Shown one piece after another: positions 56,900 through 64,000 of a stretch of DNA of 64,000 nt. The notes below the pieces were generated by a model. It did not search any database. It was not told where the DNA came from and saw only the letters and a list, made by a program, of their open reading frames with translations. The stretch lies in assembly GCA_963969495.1 (NCBI GenBank), contig OZ018321.1:65237035-65301034 (forward strand), given 5' to 3'. Origin of the DNA: Ceratothoa steindachneri. Lineage: Eukaryota > Arthropoda > Malacostraca > Isopoda > Cymothoidae. The first letter of the stretch is position 1. Each line of letters opens with the position of its first letter. The position numbers and the translations under genes are program-made.

Positions 56900-59800
56900 G
56901 TAACGTGCGTGAAGATCACCCAGTCTGGGGCATTCAACAAGGATATGCCGAACATTCTGGGAGACAACTCAGTCGTCACAATAAGGCGCAGTCGAGCGCT
57001 CCATTAAATGGAGGTGCGTCCCGCGAGTATGTCCAATTCAGAGACAAGAGAAAGCAAACTGAAGCATTGGCGGCAAAAGGGGATTAGTTAATGGGAGCAG
57101 TCGGGTAGCAATGGCACGCAATTTTAAATTCCCATCGAACTTCTGCTATCTTCTCTGTCGCAGAGCCCATATAGCTGCCCGTATTCTTGCCATGCCATCG
57201 GTGTGAGGAAGAGCAAATCGCTGGTAGCGTCATCCAGTTCTCGCAGACTCTATGGCGCCCTCATCAGCGCCCTTATTCCTAGCAATTTCTATATGACCAG
57301 GAATCCAGCAGAAGATAAGCTCGACATCCGCCCCTCGTCCAAACCGTGGCGTCACAGATATAGCGAATCAGGCAATGTGGAGATTCCAATCCCCCGACAG
57401 CACTCGGAAAGCTTTGTGATTCGCTATAAATCACAATCCGAGGTCCGAACGGGGCATTTCGCGTTATCTCCCGTACCGAGTGGTGTATTATAACCAGCTT
57501 GGCCGTAAAGACAGCCAAAAGCGCCTGGCAGAGCCTCACTGACTTCAAACAGAGGTAATACGGCAAGGAAACCGAGCACCTTTTGGGACTCAGAGCCATC
57601 CGTATACACTGAAACGGTTCCAGCGTGGTCACAAATAGTCAAAGGTGGTACCCTCCATGGATGCGTCCTGGGCATAACCAAGGGTGCTACCGGCTCGAAA
57701 GCTATACCGAGCTCTCGAAGGAGTTTCTAGCTCTAACCCCAAAGGGGTTAGGGTATGACTGACATTTTTCGGCTGCATAGGCACGGTTGAATCAGTTGCG
57801 GATGAGTGAGAGATGTTGGCGACTGAGGGAGGCGCCGGGGTCGCCAGTTCAGAGGAATAATGCACTGCGCACGGCGCAGAGCTAGTGGGATCTCCAAGTA
57901 TCGACAAGTAGGGTATACAATGAAGGAAGATCCGAAGGCACCGATCACCCAGTGTACAACGGTGTGGTATATCGAGTCCACCATCCGTAGTAGACGCTCA
58001 GATGTGGCAGAATAAAACTTGCATTAGTAGTCGAGCTCCGAACGAGCAAAGGATCGATATAAAAGAAGCGCAGTAGCCTTATCAGCGCCCCAAGTGTTGA
58101 ACGTCACAGAACTAAAAATATTAATGACGCGGGTACAAGAGACCCTGAGGCTGCGAATATGAGCCTCCCAGGTGAGTCCTCTGTCAAATACAAGACCAAA
58201 GAAACGGTGCGAGTCCACCACTTCCAGGCACACCCCATTTAAAAATAGTCTGGGTCAGGGTGGAGCCGTGGATGGCGGCAGAAGTGCACCACCTTAGTCG
58301 TGGCCGAAGAAAACAGAAGCTTATGTGTTTCTGCATTGCAAGAGACGCAGTTCAATGCCTATTATATTCGATGGTCCAGTGTTGGCATTTGGGCCGTAGC
58401 AAGAGAGATCGAAAGGTAGTCCACGTAGAGTGTAGCGAGAACATCTTCAGGCATCACCGAGGTGATCCCTATAATGCTGAGGGCGATGAGTGCGACACGT
58501 AGGACACTTCCATGCACGACACAGATCGAAAAACAACGTAGCGTAGTGATGTCCATGAAGGTAGGCCGCGCAGGCGGCAGCAATACTGTGCAAAAGACAT
58601 GGCATCTGCTGTCCAGAAAAAAAGGTAATCTAACGTTTACCACTTTTTCAACAACTTGCATACGCAGGAGGTTAGACAAATTGGGTGTAAACTAAGCAGG
58701 GTAGAGTGATCTCTCCACGGTTTGCGATTGCCAGCACAGTAGCGATTCGACAGGAATATGGGAGGATACCCACTACACAGATCTCATTGAACAAATCTAA
58801 CAGAAATGCCATGCTTCGCTCACCCAGGTGTCAAAGAATGACGTACGGTACATCGTCCCGACTAGGGTCGGTTCCCGCGCACGAAGCGAGAGCGGAACGG
58901 AACTAACTCAGTAAACCTGTCGTTGAATGATTCTCCGCTTCTGGAGGTAAAGTACAGTCGGAGGCCATCCGCACATCACGACCCGCAAGGATTGCTGGCA
59001 GAACAGCATCTCGACTAGAGAAAGCGTTCGCACAGTTTTCCGACACGGATGCAGGCTCAGAGATTGCGATCCCATTTTCCTGGAGAACGGGAGGGGGGTC
59101 CTGCAAGGAATTGCACCGAATCTTGTTGATTCACGTTCACACCTGTGCTAGAGAGGTCTTCAAAATATACTGAAACCAAGCCCCAGTTCGACGAAATTTA
59201 CAGACAGTGAAATCGTTCGGGCGCTGTATATAGCACAGGTTGGCGTAACTCTACTGTTTGATGACCACCTCAGACTCAGCTGACGACCACGGGATTGGTC
59301 GGCATGCTCAACGGCTAGTTGATATAGGGATAGTAGTTTAGCAAAGGCAATGAAGTTTTCGCAGAAAAACTAAACGGCCTGATCTTCCGACCTAAACTCC
59401 TCGACTGAGACAAAGAATTCAGTTATTACCCGAAATGTGGACACCCGCACCCACGCCAAGCACCAATAGGGCGGGCTCTCAGGTGGTAAAAGCAGCCAAG
59501 AAAATGATATTTGAATGGAAAAGTGATCACTGCCATCGAAATTATCGACTACTCGTCACCCAATAACTCTGTGCATCGGGAGAGCACAGAGATAGATCGA
59601 GGCACGTAAACTAAGCAGTTTTCGGGCAGTGATGCATGAACTCATCCACATTTAGGACACCCATCTCCAGGTCTTCGATCAAGTTGGCAAAAAATTTACC
59701 CAGGGATTAATCGAGTAAGCTCCCCAGAGGGGATGTCTACACTTCAGATCTCCGAACAGGAGAAAGGGCATCGGTAACACTGTTACGAGACAGCGGAAGT

Positions 59801-60140
59801 ACTCCACGTGGAAGTCGTCTGACGGTGAAATATACACGGAAATATAAATATACATCTTATCCAGTTGCAACTGCACAGCTACTGCCTAAAAGGAGGTATC
59901 TAAAACAAAATTAAAACGCAGAAATTATGCTGGGTATAAATAGCGCATTCACCTGGCTGGCCCCCATCCCGTGGAGGTTGGTTCGCAAAACGCCTTATAC
60001 CACAGTAAGTTGGGCATAGAGTACGTGCCTAGCATGGTCTCCTGCAAAAAGATAGCTAACGGGGAAAGGGGGGAGACGACACTCCGCAGTTTCTCCCAGT
60101 TGGCACGGATTCCGCGGCAATTCATTGCCGGAATATGCCC
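56900..60140 (-). pseudogene. ORF2 of LINE copy J
   Basis: Endonuclease at 59480-60140 (SVYISPSDDF, FLLFGDLKCRHPLWGAYSINP at 59679-59876). Linker at 58700-59480. RT at 57700-58700 with an internal deletion ahead of the palm and YVDY instead of YVDD at 58416-58427; the thumb reads VVDSHRFFGLVFDRGLTWEAHI (58150-58230). RNase H at 57279-57681 with VYTDGSESQKV (first Asp kept), YSESQS (Asp to Glu) and a broken end. Stops and shifts throughout. Confidence 0.75.
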
Positions 60141-60179
60141 GCCAGGCCTAGATTGGAGAAGATGTTGGTGCCCTCTACG

Positions 60180-62040
60180 AAATGAAGACCATCACAGGAA
60201 TGGCCGTACAATTCCCGGATTCAAATCCCTTGGCGCTGTTGGTCGGCGTGGCGTTGAAGGCTCTGTCGCCTTCAAGGACTTATCTGGGGAGCTTTGGCCT
60301 GCTATACGAGTCTTTTCCTCCCTCCCCTCTAAACTTTAGTCAGGTGGGGAGGCTTCGAAGGCGGGGTTCCCTCTTTTCGAGGATCTACCGTATCTAAGCC
60401 ACCCAGCCTAAAGGTATTTGTGGGTGGAAGAGCCGAAGCAACTTTAGTGCCGTCTTCCTTTCAGGGGGCAGCTTTTGGAAACCGGATGATGGCCTCACGA
60501 CCAGCTTCAGGAGTGTTGCCTCCGGTTAGAATAATGACTCAGTGGAGGCGCGAGGTCAGGAAACGGTGACGCTTTGTGAAGGGGAAGGGGATCCCTGGTT
60601 TTAACTGAGGCTTGGTTGAACCCTTTGTGCCACTAGCTTTACTAAGGGAAAGCCATGGCTAGATAAAACCCACAGAATGGTTAAAAATGGGCGCGGAGAC
60701 GACCTTGCTCGTAGACTTGGAGGAGCCAGAAGAAAAGGGTGTCTTTTTAAACATTGAGGCTTAGGACATCTCAGGCAGCACCGGACGCGAAAGGACTAAG
60801 TCTTTCGTCCTACAAAATGAGAGACGATCCTGGGCCTAAACGTTCTGAATTTACTTTTCGAGGAGATACACAGCATATTGATTCGAACCAGTCGTGTGGG
60901 GCTCTCCGCAAATGACACATTTGGCCACACACGATTCGGAATCTCAGACGATTTGGACAAACCCGGAGTAACCCCAACATTGCGCGTCTGCAGGAGCGAT
61001 TCGTATGACTGAACTGGTGGCAGTAAAGCGCTTCTACCGCGCCAATGGCACGAATCCCTTCACGCGGTAGCAATACATGCCAGAACACACCGATTCAGTG
61101 AGCTTGTCACAGTCGACCGTAAAGAAGAGGTTAGGTGTATGTTTTTAGAGCCAACTCCCCGTTTTCTCGTCACACGTTCAACTTCACCGCTCCGTTGTCG
61201 GCCAGCTCTAAGGTGTGGTCATCGGTGGAGTAGACCACGAGTTCCCTTGCATAAACCATTCATTTCAAGAAGTTCATGGTAGAGTGCGGCATCACACCCA
61301 CTGGCGCCTCGGAGGGATTAGACGCATTTGCCAGAAGGCTACCCTCCGAGAAACGGATTACCTTCGTATCTCTACCAATCACGCTAGCCAGAGCTCGCAT
61401 CTGATAGATCATGTTGCCATTAGCAAACATGCTACCATCAGTGGAGCGAATGACAAGGAAGCGTTTTAAGCCCGCGGTCTCGAACAGGCAACGTTGCTTC
61501 TAAATGAGGGGCTCCAACGTAATCAAGGCTCCGTTTTGTGCACTTTTAGTACTTGTCAAGGACCTCCTCCACCAGGCATAGCACCGTGGCCAGACGTGCC
61601 GTTCTTGTCTTGTTGACATACCGAATCGTATAACTAGCTCCCGCGGAGGGAGGGGACCTCCTCAGTCTTTTTCCTCTTTTTTTTTTCTTTTTTTCTTAGG
61701 AGAGGTAGGCGGGAAATCAACCTGCTTCTCTTCTCCGCTTGCAGGAGCCTCTAGGCCAGATGGACCGGCCTCGGCAAGATCCTTCTCTCAAATGTAGAAT
61801 GCTTTTTCTGTCACAGGGGCACCAGCCGGGGAAGGAGATTTCTCCTTTCCTTTATGTACTCGGGTGCCTGCTCCGTCTTAGAGAAGCCTTCACAGGGGCC
61901 GACTCGGGTTCTGCGCTTGGTACCGAGCCTGTGTTCGAGTCCATGAAACATACTAACGACTGGGGCTGGGTCCCAAATGGACTATTTCATCTCAAGAGGG
62001 GGCCTCCACGTGACCATCCTTCCAAGCAGTAATGAGTCTC
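60180..62040 (-). pseudogene. ORF1 of LINE copy J
   Basis: Recognised by a knuckle remnant YCHQFSHTNRSCRRA (about 60975-61020), the LADNGAVK-like block near 61190-61210, the VIRSTDGSMFA block near 61430-61460 and the Lys-rich stretch near 61680. Strongly decayed. Confidence 0.65.
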
Positions 62041-62661
62041 CTTCGAGGAACCTGTCGTCCTATCCTGGGCCGGCGAACCGGTATCAGTTTGGAAAGAGAG
62101 AGAGGCTCGTACAGTAGGGCGGGTCATACTCTAGAATTTTATGAAACTGGTGATGAGGGGTATTCACATAATGAATATTGGTGAAAAGAACATACTTTGG
62201 CAAAAAAGTTGAATTCTGATTGATCTAACCTACATCAATTTGAAGTTGAAATATTCTTAGTTTTGGGACATTTACTATATTTTACTATTATGTTAGTTAC
62301 CCCCAAAAGATTAAATTTACCTTTTTCTATCATCAATACATACATTTATGTAGCCTGAAAAATATTTGTCTAAAAAAATGTAAAAATGTATTAGAGAGAC
62401 ATGAGAAGTATGAAACCTGTTAAAAATGACTTAATTTAGTTTGGTCTAACTCCAAAATTGCAAGTAGCCAGTACTCATTACTCAGTGGAAGGCAATATTC
62501 CAGTAGTGTTGCATGTTCTGGTTACTATTAAACTGGTAACTGTTTATAGAACATTTCCATATTATTTGAATGCTAATGAGGGCTTTGGATCATTTTAGAA
62601 TAACATATAATTATTTGGTAGAGAATATTTCTTAATCTAAGTGCCATCTTTTCATTTGCAG
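62041..62661. other. AT-rich stretch ending in a splice-acceptor-like site
   Basis: No LINE similarity after about 62130. The end, CTTTTCATTTGCAG at 62648-62661, is a good 3' splice site shape (pyrimidine tract then CAG) directly before the next gene. No matching exon was found upstream in the window. Confidence 0.45.
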
Positions 62662-64000
62662 ATATATCTGCGATTAATGTGACAATGGCGAAATTCAAGA
62701 CAAGGTCCAAATCAAGTTCTCATGTGACTAATTTTGTTGGGACTGGGCAAGAGTTGATGGTGCCTGAGTTACCAACAATAAGAGATATTTTGAGGTACGG
62801 AATCTACCTGAGGGAGCAAAGTGAAGATGCCCGGGGAAATTATGAAGTAGACCAGCTGGTAAAAGACATGTATCAGGGCTTAATTAATCAGTGGACCAAA
62901 GCTAATGCTCTCTTCAAGCCATCTGTTTTAAATCAAGAGGTCACAATGATATCAAAGCTTAAGGAGGTGTGGAAGGAGGCAGTAAAAGTTTCCCTTGGTA
63001 GAGAGAAAATGGAAGTAAAAGAGAGGTTCATTGGAAAACTAGATAAGTTATTTGATATATTGACATGCAAATGTAAAATTTCCAGTTGTGGGGAAATAGG
63101 TTGTAATGGCTGTGAGAATGAAGCCCGCATTAACTGCTGTTGTAGTAAAGAGAAAAAAATACTTACTAGGGAACTAACCTTTATTAAAGCTAAGGTACCT
63201 TTCAAATTGGAGGTCCTGATATTCCAGAGCATAATAGACAATTAAGAGCTTCAGAAAGAAAGACAAAGAAAAGATAGCAGAAAGAAAGAAAAAAAGTAAG
63301 GAAGAGAGCACTTTTTAAGCAGGAAAAGCAGCAAAAAAAAAGAAATTAAGCATTTTTGGCAGAAGGTGAAGATCTGGAGGCAGAAAATTCTGATGGAGGC
63401 AACAGTTTGGGTGATGAAGTAACTTTTGAAGCTGTCCAAGAGCCGGAATCTTCATCAGGAATAGAAAGAATTATGATGAAATTCCAAATATTGCTCTTGC
63501 TAGTATAAGGTATGGTGTCGGATTGAAACCAACTGCAGCTATAGCAACAGCAATTACACTGACATCAGTGAGCCTGGGTGCAATTACTTTTTCCGGTTTG
63601 TCCCATAAAAGGCTACAAAAATCACATGCAAAGAAGATCGCTAAGGCTATGTTTGGATGACTGAGGATAGGAGGTTTAAATTAAAGCTTAATGGCTATTG
63701 GATGAGACTCCACGATTGTAAACACAGGTTTAAATGCCGGAGTAATGAGAAAAATGGAGCTCCATTTGGGCAGAAAGCTTGTTTGGTTGGTTTGTAACCT
63801 GCACACTGGGGAAATCCCTCCCGTAATCTAATTATCAACCTGAATGGCCCAACACTATCTGACAACAGATATTCCGGACCAATAGGAAAGCTCCTTGACT
63901 CTGTTACAGACTTGGATATCAACCTAAATCTCACTCAAATATCTTTAGGTCCTCCTCTTACCAAGATACCTCAGGAAGAAGTGCAAAATCTTTCCACCGA
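62662..64000 (+). pseudogene. Broken gene of an uncharacterised Cys-rich family (runs off window)
   Basis: The likely start is ATG 62685, 23 bp after a splice-acceptor-like CAG. The frame to 63245 has LPTIRDILRYGIYLREQSED, then a Cys-rich part CKCKISSCGEIGCNGC ... INCCCSKEKKI (63066-63160) that could bind metal, and ELTFIKAK. A one-base shift near 63200 leads to GGPDIPEHNRQLRASERKTK. Later come NIALASIRYGVGLKPTAAI (63489-63545) and LNGPTLSDNRYSGPIG. From memory, proteins with a LPTxRDxLRY start, a Cys cluster and a RYGVxxRAAAAIA-like block occur as multi-copy unknown families in arthropods and cnidarians. Function unknown; a mobile origin is possible. Stops at 63243 and later show decay. Confidence 0.6.

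Larger units (their letters stand above)
56586..62040 (-). mobile_element. I-group LINE, copy J, all domains present but decayed
   Basis: Leftward from about 62040: ORF1, endonuclease, RT, RNase H and 3' UTR. The 5' UTR is missing, so it is slightly 5'-truncated. The 3' UTR begins at about 56586 with GGCGACTGCCTAC, but the hairpin partner is mutated (ATCCACC) and the CCTACTGCTAGGC block is kept. Substitutions are many, making it one of the oldest copies. It shows the family order ORF1 - endonuclease - RT - RNase H in one piece. Confidence 0.82.

Overview
This window looks like eukaryotic, intron-bearing, repeat-dominated nuclear DNA, most likely from an arthropod and probably a crustacean. 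The clues are a short TTAGG array (the arthropod telomere unit), many copies of one I-group LINE, a CR1-like LINE, a Tigger/pogo transposon, a hAT remnant and two gypsy elements. I found no intact single-copy host gene, no tRNA or rRNA gene and no CRISPR array. Almost every long reading frame is a decayed transposable-element frame. The crustacean assignment is inference; no database was searched.

Layout. 1-5433: a minus-strand I-group LINE (copy A), cut by the window edge and carrying a 367-bp insert. 5434-8263: AT-rich DNA with a 66-bp direct repeat. 8264-14938: a complete but dead LTR retrotransposon (gypsy-1). 15745-16550: a tandem array of about ten 78-bp units in A/B dimers. About 17600-22197: a second, more damaged member of the gypsy-1 family (gypsy-2), ending in an (AT)n tract. 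22395-28751: LINE copy B inserted in LINE copy C. 28752-31963: mostly empty AT-rich DNA with a LINE scrap and a TTAGG array. 31964-33045: a hAT transposase remnant split by a 364-bp LINE tail. 33066-39427: a plus-strand LINE (F) split by a minus-strand LINE (E). 40030-47430: LINE copy G and several nested LINE pieces. 48343-50878: Tigger/pogo element. 55210-56390: CR1-like LINE. 56586-62040: LINE copy J, the only copy in the window with all domains. 62662-64000: a broken gene of an uncharacterised family.

Main result. Both gypsy copies have the pol order gag - protease - integrase - reverse transcriptase - RNase H. Integrase lies before RT, as in copia elements, although the RT, the GPY/F integrase tail and the SCAN-like capsid are of Ty3/gypsy type. 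This matches the Gmr1-like group, which I know mainly from deuterostomes. Secondary results are a 3'-terminal RNA hairpin in the I-group LINE supported by paired and wobble changes, ~365-bp LINE-tail insertions that behave like SINEs, a LINE copy with endonuclease fused in frame to RNase H, and a strong minus-strand bias of LINE pieces that resembles a transposon trap or piRNA-cluster layout.
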